From Paractinoplanes atraurantiacus (GTDB lineage Bacteria; Actinomycetota; Actinomycetes; Mycobacteriales; Micromonosporaceae): 64,000 nucleotides of DNA. The stretch's first letter is position 1. Each line of letters begins with the position of its first letter. This document shows, piece by piece, positions 20,001 through 28,328 of the stretch. The notes under the pieces were generated by a model. It did no database searches and was not told where the DNA came from. It saw nothing but the letters and a program-made list of their open reading frames with translations. The translations under genes and the position numbers were made by a program. The DNA lies in the NCBI RefSeq assembly GCF_900215205.1, contig NZ_OBDY01000036.1, forward strand, positions 45,911-109,910, given 5' to 3'.

Positions 20001-23000
20001 GCCGAGGAGGGTCGGCGAGTCCTCGCGCAGCGCCGTTCGCGTACCCGACACGGCGCACAGGGTCGCCTTGAGCGAACTGCGCCGGGTGTTCTGGGGACCG
20101 CCGGAATGGTTCGCCGCCGACTCGTTCGGGAATGCGCTGCGAAGGGCCGCACGGGACTTCGGCGAGAACGTCGCGGACGACTTCGTGCGCGCTTCGTTCG
20201 GCATCGCGCTGGACCGGGGGGAGGTGCGAAACCTGGCCGAGCAGGTCGAGTCGGTCGCGATCGTGGACGGCCTGGCCAGCCTGATCTTCATGGAGGCGGT
20301 GCGCCGGGCTCAGGAAAGCCATCGGCAGATTCCGGTGACGACGACCGTCCCGCTCGCCGACATCATCCGCAGCCTCGATCCCCTGGCCGACGACCCGCAG
20401 GTGCAGAATCTGAACTTCCGCGCGGGCGCGGCGCGCGTCTTTTTGACCGCGAATCACGACGAGGTCCGCGGGCGGCTCGAGCGGGCGGTCGGTGATTTTC
20501 TGACCGGCCAGGGCATGAGGCCGGTCCTGGTGGGACGGTATCTCACGAACGGGCCGGCCTTCACCGCCGGATCGGTCATCGAGGAGACCGGCCCGTGGGA
20601 CGTGCCCGTCATCGAGCTTCGGCCGCTGGCCGGAACACCGGATCTCCGAGACGTGGACGACATGAGATCGCTCGCCTTCGGGGAGCGGTTCGGGCCGGCC
20701 AGCCGGAATGCCGGCACCGCGCTTCACGAGCGGGCGGGCGGGGCCGAGGTCCGCGACTTCGTCGGGCGCCTGGCCCAGCAGACCTGGGTGCGGCAACAGA
20801 ACCGTGATCGGGTCATCGCGTCCGAGGGCACCAGCTTCGGCAGCCCGCAGGATCCCCGCATCCGCGTCGGAGCGGGGGAGACCAACCCCCGTCGGCTGAT
20901 CGAGCAGCTCGGCGTCCACCAGGGTGTCCCACGGGTGCTCGTCCTCCATCTCCAGGGCCCGCGGGAGATCAGCGAGGCTTTCGCCCGAGCGGCGCAGCGC
21001 GAACTCAACCACGGCGTCCTGAGGGGACACTTCGGGCTGCAGGCGATCGTGCTGAACACCCCGGACGACAGCGGCCGCGCGACGTGGCGGACGGTTGACC
21101 CCGGCGGCGGGTTGCGGCACGCGGCCGGCTCGGACGCCGCCCTGGCGCAGGTCGTCGGCCGCGACATCGCCGACGTGGCCCGCCGGCTCGAGCTACGCGC
21201 ACGCATCGACGGGCACACCTCGGTCGCGACGGTGGCGACGACGGCTCTTCTGCCGGACAGCGTCGAGGCGGTGACGGACCTGCCCGCCTACTCGTCGCCC
21301 AGCGCCGGTCAACGCCCCGACGCCTCGGTCACGTCCGTGCGCGTTCCGGTCCGGCGCAACGCGACGAGTGGTGAGATCGCGGACACGGCCCGAACGTGGC
21401 TGAGCCTCCCGTCGGTTCGTGAGGTCGTGTCACGGGCCGAGGATCGTCCGTCCATCCAGGTCCAGATGGGGTCCGGACTGAGCGCCCAGGTCCTCAGCCT
21501 TCCCGGCCTCGGCACCAAGCCGGAGAGCCAGACCTCCGTGGTCCTCCCCCGCGAGGGAGTGGCCGGGGCACTGCCCCGCGTGTGGGTGAACCGCAAGCAC
21601 GTCGCCGGTGAGGTGACGTACACCGCGGTGAGAATGAATCCGCGGATCGCGGACTGGGACGTACTCGACAACGTGCCGATCGGAGAGATCGATCGCCTGA
21701 CCATCGAGCCCACCAGCATCATCGGGGACTCACCGGATGCCGCGCAGGCCGCGCGCGCGTACTCGGCACGACTCGGGCCGGACAACGGGCGCCCTCACAT
21801 CGTGGTGCTGCAACATCCGGTGAACACCCCCGCGGAATCGGCCTTCGCCGACCTGCTCGCCCGAAGCGGCGTGATCGTCTATACGAACGTCCAGGACGAA
21901 CGTGGAGCGCACTGGCGGGTGCAGCACGGAGCACGGAGGGAGGACGCCGGCCGGCCGATCACCCACATGTGGGAGAAGCAATTCCGGCGAAAGGCGCCAC
22001 AGCTGACGAAGGCCCTGTCCGATCTCGCCGGCGGTAAGGACCTCCCGTTCGACAGCGAAGGCGCCATGGCGATCCGCCGGCAACTCGGAACGACTCACCT
22101 GGTAGCCGGCGACATGGTTCACGGCTGGGTATGGATTCCGCCCGGGCGCACCGCCGAACTTCTGACCGACCTGTTCCGGCCTCAGCAGGGGGGCCTGCTC
22201 ACCATGCATCTTCGGCAGCCGCCGAAGCCCCGCACGGGACACTTCGCCGAGATCGCCGTGCCGGCCCGGTTCTTCGGTGCGTGGAGCGACGGCGGCGAAC
22301 GAGGAGTCGTCGACGTGTCGGGTCTTCTGGAGGCCCGGGCCGTGCTCGGCGCGGGCCGCCGCATATCGGTGCCGGCGCCGGCCAGCGCCAGACGGGGACT
22401 GGACCGGGCTCTCGACCTTCTGCGAACTCTGCACGTCAATTACCCCCAGGAGTCGACGCGCGAGGAACGGAGGATGGGGCGTTTCTTCGAGAAGCTGACC
22501 GGTGTCCGAAGGGTGGACGATCGCTCGACTCTGGTCCACTGGGCGGAGGTGCTGCTCGGCGGTGACACACCTCCTCAGCTGAGGCCGTACGCGCCCGACC
22601 TGGCGATGAGGCATCTGCAGCAGGGGCTCTCCGCGGGCGCGATCACGCCGATCAACGCCGGAGGCAAGCACTTCCTGGCCGTCGGCACGGACGATCCGCT
22701 GCGGCCGGTGTTTCTGGACACCGCCGGGAGGCTGGTCGAAGTACTGCCGGATCGTCGTTTCCTGCTGGTCAATCCAGCCGGCCAGCTCGTCCAGCTGAAC
22801 CTGAGCGGGCAGGGCGATCCGTTCCTGGAGCTCGGTCCCGGCACCGGCATCCCGCAGCTTCCGATCATGGACGCGGTCCTGCTCCAGCAGGTGTCCGCTC
22901 GGATGGAGCAGTCCGGCCGGCCAGCGCCGGTGGATCTCGCACAAAGGCTGGCCCGGCGAGAGACCCAGATGAGAGTGCGTCGCTCGGTCGGCCCGCGCCC

Positions 23001-26000
23001 CCACCCGGAGCGGATCATCGACGAGCTCGCGGCGGCGGGAGCCGAACCGGACCAGCCGGTCCTGCCGCCGAGCGAACAGGACCGCCGGGCTGAACTCCGC
23101 GGCCGGATGATGCGGGTCCTGGCCCAGAACCGGTCCGAGTCCACCGGCACGGGCGGTCTGACGGAGCACGACATCGCCGCGGCCTTCGACGACGTCATCG
23201 AGAGCAACCGGGCCGAATGGATCCAGCCCGGAGCCGTCTCGGATCCGGCCGTCGAGGTGCTGGCCGTACTGGTCTCGGTCCGGCACGACGAGTTGACGCG
23301 TGCCACCACGGCCGGTGACGCCCCGCCACCAGTGGTTCGCCGACCGGAAGTTCGGCCCGAGCCGCCCGAATCCAACGAGCCCTTGTCCGCGCCCGAGCGC
23401 GACGCTCTGCGGAACGCGGTCGCCGAGGTGGCGGACTTTTCGGACGAGGCCATCGACGCGGCGATCGACCAGTTGAGTTTCCTCTCGTTGTACAACCCGG
23501 AGGAGCGGGCCGGGTTGGTCTTCGAGGAGTTGACGCGGGCCGGCGATTCCCGGCCCGGCGCGAGCGAGGCCGGCCCGAGCGCTCCCGGTAGGGGCTCCGC
23601 ACACCGGCCGCTTCCGGCTCCGCCGGCCGGTGGTGGCCTGCGGCGCCGGGACCACATGCGCCGGCCGACGGCTTCGACGGCGGACCAGCGACGCGGAAAC
23701 GGTATCCGGGACGTCCCGGACGACGAGGTCATTCGCCGGGTCCGGCGGAAACTGCCTGAGTCTGTGGTCACGCACGACGCGTACATTCTCACCGCGTGGG
23801 ATCAGGCGGCCGACAAATACCCCGGTATCGTCGCCCGCACCGCGGTTGACAGGGTCGCTCTCTATCTGCAGAGTGGCACATGGCCGGGGTTGCCCGGTGG
23901 ATCCGCTCCTCCCGCGCAGCGCGTCGGCGAATCATCGCGGAGCCAGCTGCCACCGGCCGGTTCGTTCGCCGGCGGCCGGGTTGTCCCGGTCGCGGCGAGT
24001 GGGCTCCACGCGCTGCTGGGCGATGATCTGTCCTGGCTGACCGGTCCGCATGCCGATTATCTCCGGGAGCTCGCTCAGTCGGCCCGGAACTTCGGTGAGG
24101 TCGCCGCCACCCGGCTGCTGAGCGTCCTCGCGGCCGAGCCGATAGAACTGCCGGCGCCGAGCCTGCCGGCGATCCGTGAGATCGAATCGGTCGAGGTCCT
24201 CAAATCACTGGCGACGATCATCTTTCTGCAGGGCGCGGCGGCCGCCAACAACGGTCCCGACCTGCTGCCGCTGCGACTGGCGCGGCCGTCGGCCGAGGTG
24301 ATCGCCGGGCTGGACCCGTCGGCCGGTGACGTCCTCGCGGGGCCGGCCCGTTTCCGGGCCGGCGGTGCCCGGCTGTTCCTGCGGGATCACCGCGAGGAAT
24401 TTCTGGATCTGCTGACCGCGGAAATCTCCGAAACCCTCGATCGCCCGGTCGAGCGCGGCCCGCTGTCGGCGGCGCTGCCCGATCCCGCGGCCCCGCCGGT
24501 GACGGCCGCGGGCGACCGCCCCGACGGCGTGGACGTCCACCTGATCGACACGGGCTCCACGACCGTGCTCGATTCCCGGCATCCGGCCTGGACGGCGGTC
24601 GCCGACCGGTACGGGCCGGCGTCGACGACCAGCGCCCGGCTCCACGCTTATGCGCGGGATGACGAGCATCGACAGCGCATGGACGACAGCCTCCGGGCGC
24701 TGCCCTCGGTGCTGAGCATCCTCGGCCGCCATCGAGCGCCGCAAGCCCACAAATGGGCCGGCGCACGACGAGTGTCGGGCGGCATACGCCGATCGGTGAC
24801 CGTCGCGCTCAGTCAGTTCGATGCGATCCTGGCCGCGCCGCCCTGGATGACCGTGGAGGCGAGCCCGGAAACCCAGCTGATCACCGACGCCGCCGCGCGA
24901 TTCGCCGACACGGTTGCGGTGAGGTTCGCCAGTCAGCTCGCGGGCACGACTGTCTACCCGCGTGAGCTGCCGATCTTCGCTGTATTCGAGTCGGTCCGGG
25001 TCGTCGGGGTGCTGGCCGAACTGGCATTCCGGACGGTCGCCGCGAACTACACCGGCATCTTCGACCTCCTGCCCGCGCGGCCGGTCACGTCGTTCTTCGA
25101 AACGGTGGCGGCGCTGGATCCGGGCGCCGGTGACGACTTCGCCGGCGCCCGCTTCCGTGCCGGCGGGGCTCGCCTTTATCTGCTTGACCCAGGCAACGAA
25201 TTCCTGACCCTGCTGACCACGGAGCTCTCCGAGGGTCTCCTCGGCTACCAGATCAAGAGCCGCCATCTGGCCGTCCTCGGGGATCAGGAGAACCTGTCGG
25301 TGCGGGCGCCCGTCGCGCTGGACGGCCCGGCCGGCATCGCGGTGGAACTACTCGACCGGGACGCCTCCCGGCCCCTCGGCCGGAATCATCCCGCCTGGGC
25401 GTCGGTCGAACAGCAGTTCCGTCCGGACGGCTCGGCCTGGGGCCGGACGCTGCATCACAGCGCCCGGGAAGCGGGGGCCGGGTCCAGGCTGGCTGCTCTG
25501 CTGCGGTTCCGGGAGTCCGAGCAGGCCCGGATGGTGAGCACCGTGGTCACCGGCGGTTCGGCCGTTCCTCGCATCATCGCCGCGTCCGGTCCGATGAGTG
25601 CCGAGGAAGTCGCTCACTCGATCACCGCCGTGCGGGTCGGCGGCAAGACCCGGGTGGCTCCAGCGTCGGTCTTCATCCTGCACCTGACGGGCCCGCGAGC
25701 GAACGTCGACTTGTTCGTGGACAGCTTGGCCTGGTTCGCCGAACGGACCATGGTCCAGGGGGAGACCGACCTCCGGGGGATCGTGCTGGGTCATCGGACG
25801 GATCGGACGGCGGAGACGACATGGCAGGTGGTCGAGCCGTTCGGCGGCCGGTTCGTGCTGGCCTACCAGTCCCGAGCCGACATGGTCGAAGCCGCCCAGA
25901 CGGTTCTGGCGCGGGCGCCACTCGCAATCGACCCGCTCGGCGAGCTGCGAGCGCGGGCTGACGGGCACACCACCATCAAGGCGCTGACGTCGGACGACGT

Positions 26001-28284
26001 CTTCACGATGGCCGAGCGATCGGCGACGGCGTTGCCCGGCTACACGCCGGATGTGGCGGAGCTGCCGGTCGTTTCGGCCGAGGGGTTCCTTCGGGTGCCG
26101 GTCTGGCCGTCGGCGACCCCGGCCGAGCGGATGGAGGCCGCCCGGCTGTGGATGGACTTTCAGACCGTTCGCCATGTCGTCTCCCGTTCGCACAGCCGCA
26201 CCACGGTCCTGGTCCGGGTCGGCCCCGGGCTGGAGGCCTCGGTGCTTCGCACCGTCGACAGCGACGAGGCGCCGGGGCTCCGGGCCTCCATCGTGCGGCC
26301 CGTCGGTGATCGCCGGGACCACTATCGGCTGTGGGTGAACCGTCATCGCCCCGCTCCGGCTCAGCGTGATGCCGAGCTGACCGCCGTACCGCTGGATCCC
26401 GATCTCGTGGACTGGCGTGGTCTGGACGAGCTGCCGCCGGAACTGGTCGCGCGGATGAGCGTCGAGCCGGGCCGGGTCGTGGAGACGGGGCTCATCGTCG
26501 GTGGCCGGCCGCTCGACGCGGCGGCGTACCGCAGGCATCTGCCCGAAGACATGGACCGGCCGATCGTCGTACTGACCCATCCGATGGCGGGCGAGGGCAA
26601 GGAAAGCTTCCGGCGCGAGTTGTCGTCCTTCGCAACGGTCTATGCGAGCAGAGCCCTGGACTCCAATCGCCAGCAATGGAGGCGATACGAGAACGGAACC
26701 GAGGCTGGGACGCTCGCGAGCGACGACAGCCCCTTCCTCGACATCACTCGGCGGAACGGCCCGGGAGGAAGCAAAACTTATCGCGACATGGCGACCGCAC
26801 TCACCGCGTACCTGAACCGCGACGGCATCGCCGCGGACGATGCCGTCGCCACATTGATCCGGCGGTACATCGCCGCCGGGCATCACCGCTCTCGCGAGCA
26901 GCAGGGACCGTACCTGTTCGCCGGCGACGTCGTCTCGGGCTGGGTGCATGTACCCGCCGGCACGAACATCTCCGGCCCGGTGTCGGACCTCCTCGCGCTG
27001 TTGAGGTCCGGATTCATAACATTGCGGTCAGCGCGGCCGACCGCTGTCTCCTCCGGAACCTGGGTCGAGTTGACTGTGCCGTCGCGATATGCCGGGCGCC
27101 CACTCGATTTCGCGGAGTCCTCGCATGTGATCCTCGACGGGCGAGCACTCGCCATGGATGGGGCCGAGGTGTCGTCGTCGGGCCGCGTCACGGTGCCCGC
27201 CGAACCTGACGCGCAGCGGGCCGACCGGCGGATCGCCGAGCTTCTCTCATCGGCTCGTGCGCGCGACGACGGGGAGCCGGCAGTTGATCTTTTCCAGGAA
27301 CTGGTCGGGCCGGACGCAGCCTTCCCGGCTTCGTTGAACGCGGGCTTCCGCTTCGCCGGTCCTCATCTGCTGAGACAACTCGGCACCGGCGCCGCCACAC
27401 CGATCCGGGCCGGAACGGACTGGCTGGTGGCGATCGGCACGGACGACCCGCACCAGCCGATCGTGCGGAACGCCTCGGGCAAGATGATCATGACGGTGCC
27501 GGACGGTCCTCTCGAAGTTGCGCTCACTGCCGACGACGCGCTGGCGCAGATCGAGCTCGGGCGCCCAGGCCGGCCGGTGCCCGTTGTCCGGGCCCCGTCG
27601 GACGCGGCCGGGGTACAGGCCGAGGAGCCCCGAACAATTGTGCTCGAGGTTCCCTCGCTGGTCGTCGCGGACGCTTTGCCCGACTGGACTCCGCCGCCGG
27701 TCCACCGCTCGATGCCGGCGCCGGAACGCGCCGCCGGCGCCGGCCACCGTCGGCCGGTGCTCCCGGGTCTTCCGAGTGCGCCGGTCGCCTTCCGGCGGCG
27801 GGCCGGCCGGCCGGTGGCGTCCGATCTCCCTGTCCCGGTCCCCGAGGTGCCGGAATCGGTGGTGATGATGTCGCGGTTGGTGGGCGGCATGGAGGGCGGG
27901 AGAACGTCCGCCGTCGACCTGGCGGAGAGGGTGTTCCCGGACGGTCTGCGGCACCAGCCGGTGCTGGGCTCCGGTAAGTGGGACACCCGCGCGTGGATGG
28001 AAGGGCGGCTCGCCGATCCGCGGTTCGAGGGCTCCCGGTTGGTCCGGTCCGGCGCCGACCTGGACGGGTTGCTCCGTCAGGCCGGCGACCGGGGCTTGGT
28101 GATGCTGCTGGCGGAGAACGGCGGCGCGGACGTCCTGATGAATGCCGGGGGTGAGTTCTGGCATTTCCCGGCCGACGCGTCCGGGACGGTCCGCCCCGAG
28201 CGCTGGGGCGGCTCGGACGCCTCCGCCGGCGGCTCACCGCGGCGCGCGATCGGGTTCAAGATCTGCGGGGACTTCATCAGCTGA
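14086..28284 (+). CDS. Giant modular repeat protein of the type VII locus, function unknown
   Basis: 4732 residues if translation begins at TTG 14086, which has GGAGA 5 nt upstream; an in-frame TTG at 14074 has no comparable site. No signal peptide, WXG100 domain or known toxin domain is recognised. Residues 90-170 (LLTSTGIGRRLQRALAEGGY, then DGGHWTVDGE) parallel the degenerate peptidase-like module encoded at 2630-3403. From about residue 1085 an unrecognised module occurs about three times. Shared landmarks are ESVxVVxxLAxxxF, FRAGxARxFL, ELRARxDGHT, VWVNR (residues 1632, 2499 and 4082), RPIVVL, and LTVPARYAG. The helical front part is duplicated again in the third copy. It follows the other giant gene by 42 nt, probably in one transcript. 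The downstream boundary is a hairpin at 28297. A structural or scaffold role in the ESX effector system is only an inference. Confidence 0.85.
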   Translation: MSTSTKGSDGLTGSMSFDGRPVSSGLVERFRRCDQTTTQLSNEEKQLDVTGPWAGDRRTFLVRAGADDTGESLAARLLGDPEVVAELRHESFAVDSITLLTSTGIGRRLQRALAEGGYPVRVYEATTALETDGGFTITDGGHWTVDGEMTPAHEMALSYELARARQTGFPYADSPDRAAGAPVPIDDRAETLRVLRAATDGALAPPGTTFDLVALERILARSEHPALLRAAVVRLLRGTLGNVTTVVDVRHEGGDRGWRLVPPSEFRELYTADGPHVLDGRTGRRGASFRHPGQMLTGDALTRPSAPEVLAIHLAETAVVQHRQGRPLPAAGADAAGLRPEIADGLRALGIEARQAEDWAGEIVADDALDVVASQAAVAPQAAVAPQAAVADVGRPEAIAETVVSVPLGGGVHEVFRRVDADSAALQAGYGVAAHFQNDRNGAVVALADVGAVARLSSPVTTVIELIALTVQSVREALDPDSGKPVVALEPLSAIVAVADVDVRRFLTGHRGLLAGAITAAAVEPGDGPVIPSETVSSAVRASLSDLLDRAPAGRRLAGSGPAAATAGGAWHLPGIRLRLGGERPPALAEMLTAAHHAAALLTEIDVAAAGPDVVDAVARDVGDGEALTGLRDLMGRVRSEHPALGDHAEDALQGHYRRAVVPWLAAVLAALLPWDGEQDSAQRVGEVLSTARVARRARTDWALSDLATAVRGEWRDVTTRNLFDLPAGTVTLVWAQRADDLEHVLIAQRTRSGLSLIETLSPAGAQIHQVTDETTAAAVLDAPIRATADAGGLILALRPSEAEHVATSAAPPLSLPGAPTAFAASARGRREPAPDLVADATTWPLDFTIPSAPPADPRVQAARAKATVEHRADARTGPATDERILSGFEVRRFPIDGTGFAELTKLVSIVGDDDDANRVVAKLRAGLAQINAERDDRWDGDRLLWRAERAGPDQQAHVTVTLAGRDTPMSGTLWWTDAPPDAYVQELFRASNMPVTDAAFVTEVHHTLRLEREGRQDDLPDAEHILTTRREVAATAPNFNVTQLVERVASVLAADGQMPRARGGMRRARSALSSLSARSSGSTAESWRVRAAAEALYVQSASQKHITVALSELLRLLDRYREAPLRPLTEDARRIHRDAASFGRRTAAQFLDLIVGLDPAQALMLPDGATVRPEDLAEKRDGIPRVESVDVVEAIANVAFLQSAASIAGDFSHLPFRLRLPLSEVIERIERNITEPHAPESLPTELRAVGARRFLTDADSTFAADLAAALTDSLGRVVTVADLPADPPGANPLRRENLPDPIDLPYQPAEPVDIQILSGSARFNPLIDSHPDWENVARDFGTRSQSAVQTMRNSRSARHETAEAVVSWAMENGRERGGVSVAVQGEFTWVSGRVSTESQVLELGRPGRGAQPRRLLEEVSSPILVLDLSGDLGARRDFARRTQITLDGAKLGGSADPAGIVVADTDPATGERTWYAVTRGGAGLEPHPDLRSAADAIQARPPLERTLFGLDLVAPAGLDVQAELRSRINGHAGAPELPGARVFDMAGEPIEVETVWVPIRPGAGPAEEMDAARSWLDAGAVRELVTRDAIAVRIGPGLSGRVTRLHGTGELPETYVANVRAEGGNPAGDRVWVNRHVRANGMDTVLTAVPLAPGAADWAELDVLPAGLIGRLTIEPGVPEGDVIIVDGARVSAAEYARRLPPADPERPIVVLPAGRVSGERFAEELSRSAAVLVRAEAAKGGHRWTLYLDGEAQQTYAPDRALVSGILLPETGSSPVRLDEALSQLHQHDPLSLDSAMTIRRWTARADPRAGDVVPGFVVVPGDAASVASASDLLRHHPAGLAPLWPEPPSSLPAGAVALELTVPARYAGPSTHVAGLDPYVVVDVSAMAAGHRPTRAELPVDDDAFVEEVNGRLTRSGSEARSKEEILEAREHVRHRGPSFTQLAIAVVEFFTNNGETGSLSGGASAAGVPRRVGESSRSAVRVPDTAHRVALSELRRVFWGPPEWFAADSFGNALRRAARDFGENVADDFVRASFGIALDRGEVRNLAEQVESVAIVDGLASLIFMEAVRRAQESHRQIPVTTTVPLADIIRSLDPLADDPQVQNLNFRAGAARVFLTANHDEVRGRLERAVGDFLTGQGMRPVLVGRYLTNGPAFTAGSVIEETGPWDVPVIELRPLAGTPDLRDVDDMRSLAFGERFGPASRNAGTALHERAGGAEVRDFVGRLAQQTWVRQQNRDRVIASEGTSFGSPQDPRIRVGAGETNPRRLIEQLGVHQGVPRVLVLHLQGPREISEAFARAAQRELNHGVLRGHFGLQAIVLNTPDDSGRATWRTVDPGGGLRHAAGSDAALAQVVGRDIADVARRLELRARIDGHTSVATVATTALLPDSVEAVTDLPAYSSPSAGQRPDASVTSVRVPVRRNATSGEIADTARTWLSLPSVREVVSRAEDRPSIQVQMGSGLSAQVLSLPGLGTKPESQTSVVLPREGVAGALPRVWVNRKHVAGEVTYTAVRMNPRIADWDVLDNVPIGEIDRLTIEPTSIIGDSPDAAQAARAYSARLGPDNGRPHIVVLQHPVNTPAESAFADLLARSGVIVYTNVQDERGAHWRVQHGARREDAGRPITHMWEKQFRRKAPQLTKALSDLAGGKDLPFDSEGAMAIRRQLGTTHLVAGDMVHGWVWIPPGRTAELLTDLFRPQQGGLLTMHLRQPPKPRTGHFAEIAVPARFFGAWSDGGERGVVDVSGLLEARAVLGAGRRISVPAPASARRGLDRALDLLRTLHVNYPQESTREERRMGRFFEKLTGVRRVDDRSTLVHWAEVLLGGDTPPQLRPYAPDLAMRHLQQGLSAGAITPINAGGKHFLAVGTDDPLRPVFLDTAGRLVEVLPDRRFLLVNPAGQLVQLNLSGQGDPFLELGPGTGIPQLPIMDAVLLQQVSARMEQSGRPAPVDLAQRLARRETQMRVRRSVGPRPHPERIIDELAAAGAEPDQPVLPPSEQDRRAELRGRMMRVLAQNRSESTGTGGLTEHDIAAAFDDVIESNRAEWIQPGAVSDPAVEVLAVLVSVRHDELTRATTAGDAPPPVVRRPEVRPEPPESNEPLSAPERDALRNAVAEVADFSDEAIDAAIDQLSFLSLYNPEERAGLVFEELTRAGDSRPGASEAGPSAPGRGSAHRPLPAPPAGGGLRRRDHMRRPTASTADQRRGNGIRDVPDDEVIRRVRRKLPESVVTHDAYILTAWDQAADKYPGIVARTAVDRVALYLQSGTWPGLPGGSAPPAQRVGESSRSQLPPAGSFAGGRVVPVAASGLHALLGDDLSWLTGPHADYLRELAQSARNFGEVAATRLLSVLAAEPIELPAPSLPAIREIESVEVLKSLATIIFLQGAAAANNGPDLLPLRLARPSAEVIAGLDPSAGDVLAGPARFRAGGARLFLRDHREEFLDLLTAEISETLDRPVERGPLSAALPDPAAPPVTAAGDRPDGVDVHLIDTGSTTVLDSRHPAWTAVADRYGPASTTSARLHAYARDDEHRQRMDDSLRALPSVLSILGRHRAPQAHKWAGARRVSGGIRRSVTVALSQFDAILAAPPWMTVEASPETQLITDAAARFADTVAVRFASQLAGTTVYPRELPIFAVFESVRVVGVLAELAFRTVAANYTGIFDLLPARPVTSFFETVAALDPGAGDDFAGARFRAGGARLYLLDPGNEFLTLLTTELSEGLLGYQIKSRHLAVLGDQENLSVRAPVALDGPAGIAVELLDRDASRPLGRNHPAWASVEQQFRPDGSAWGRTLHHSAREAGAGSRLAALLRFRESEQARMVSTVVTGGSAVPRIIAASGPMSAEEVAHSITAVRVGGKTRVAPASVFILHLTGPRANVDLFVDSLAWFAERTMVQGETDLRGIVLGHRTDRTAETTWQVVEPFGGRFVLAYQSRADMVEAAQTVLARAPLAIDPLGELRARADGHTTIKALTSDDVFTMAERSATALPGYTPDVAELPVVSAEGFLRVPVWPSATPAERMEAARLWMDFQTVRHVVSRSHSRTTVLVRVGPGLEASVLRTVDSDEAPGLRASIVRPVGDRRDHYRLWVNRHRPAPAQRDAELTAVPLDPDLVDWRGLDELPPELVARMSVEPGRVVETGLIVGGRPLDAAAYRRHLPEDMDRPIVVLTHPMAGEGKESFRRELSSFATVYASRALDSNRQQWRRYENGTEAGTLASDDSPFLDITRRNGPGGSKTYRDMATALTAYLNRDGIAADDAVATLIRRYIAAGHHRSREQQGPYLFAGDVVSGWVHVPAGTNISGPVSDLLALLRSGFITLRSARPTAVSSGTWVELTVPSRYAGRPLDFAESSHVILDGRALAMDGAEVSSSGRVTVPAEPDAQRADRRIAELLSSARARDDGEPAVDLFQELVGPDAAFPASLNAGFRFAGPHLLRQLGTGAATPIRAGTDWLVAIGTDDPHQPIVRNASGKMIMTVPDGPLEVALTADDALAQIELGRPGRPVPVVRAPSDAAGVQAEEPRTIVLEVPSLVVADALPDWTPPPVHRSMPAPERAAGAGHRRPVLPGLPSAPVAFRRRAGRPVASDLPVPVPEVPESVVMMSRLVGGMEGGRTSAVDLAERVFPDGLRHQPVLGSGKWDTRAWMEGRLADPRFEGSRLVRSGADLDGLLRQAGDRGLVMLLAENGGADVLMNAGGEFWHFPADASGTVRPERWGGSDASAGGSPRRAIGFKICGDFIS
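15208..15257 (+). repeat. 18-nt tandem repeat encoding QAAVAP
   Basis: Nearly three copies of CAGGCGGCCGTGGCACCG encode a short Ala-rich hinge in the N-terminal part of the 4732-residue protein. The third copy is cut short by divergence after GTGGCC. Confidence 0.85.
17341..19780 (+). repeat. Coding module copy A of the 4732-residue protein
   Basis: Approximate limits. Landmarks are RVESVDVVEAIANVAFLQ near 17640, GARRFLTDAD near 17830, ELRSRINGH near 18655, VWVNRHV at 18979, RPIVVLPAG near 19209 and LTVPARYAGP near 19674. The 18-nt string CGCGTGTGGGTGAACCGC at 18976-18993 recurs exactly in copy B, 2601 nt (867 codons) later. Confidence 0.8.
20017..22400 (+). repeat. Coding module copy B of the 4732-residue protein
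   Basis: Approximate limits. Landmarks are QVESVAIVDGLASLIF near 20240, FRAGAARVFLTANHDE near 20420, LVLHLQGPREI near 20940, ELRARIDGHTS near 21190, VWVNRKHV at 21580 and VPARFFGA near 22260. A trailing element (AITPINAGGKHFLAVGTDDP, near 22640) also has a counterpart after copy C. Confidence 0.8.
23926..27220 (+). repeat. Coding module copy C with an extra front half
   Basis: Approximate limits. The helical front occurs twice: EIESVEVLKSLATIIFLQ with FRAGGARLFLRDHREEF (near 24178-24400), and VFESVRVVGVLAELAF with FRAGGARLYLLDPGNEF (near 24985-25200). The back half follows with FILHLTGPRANV, ELRARADGHTT, LWVNRH at 26329, RPIVVLTHP and LTVPSRYAGR. The trailing element AATPIRAGTDWLVAIGTDDP lies near 27390. 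Confidence 0.8.
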
Positions 28285-28296
28285 CCTCGACGAGGT

Positions 28297-28322
28297 GGCG
28301 CCTGACCCCCGGGCCAGGCGCC
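28297..28322. terminator. Bidirectional hairpin between convergent genes
   Basis: GGCGCCTG (28297-28304) pairs perfectly with CAGGCGCC (28315-28322) across a 10-nt C/G-rich loop. It fills the 44-nt gap between the stop of the giant gene and the stop of the convergent ParA-like gene. There is no U-tract, as is common for actinobacterial terminators. Confidence 0.65.
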
Positions 28323-28328
28323 GCCCGG

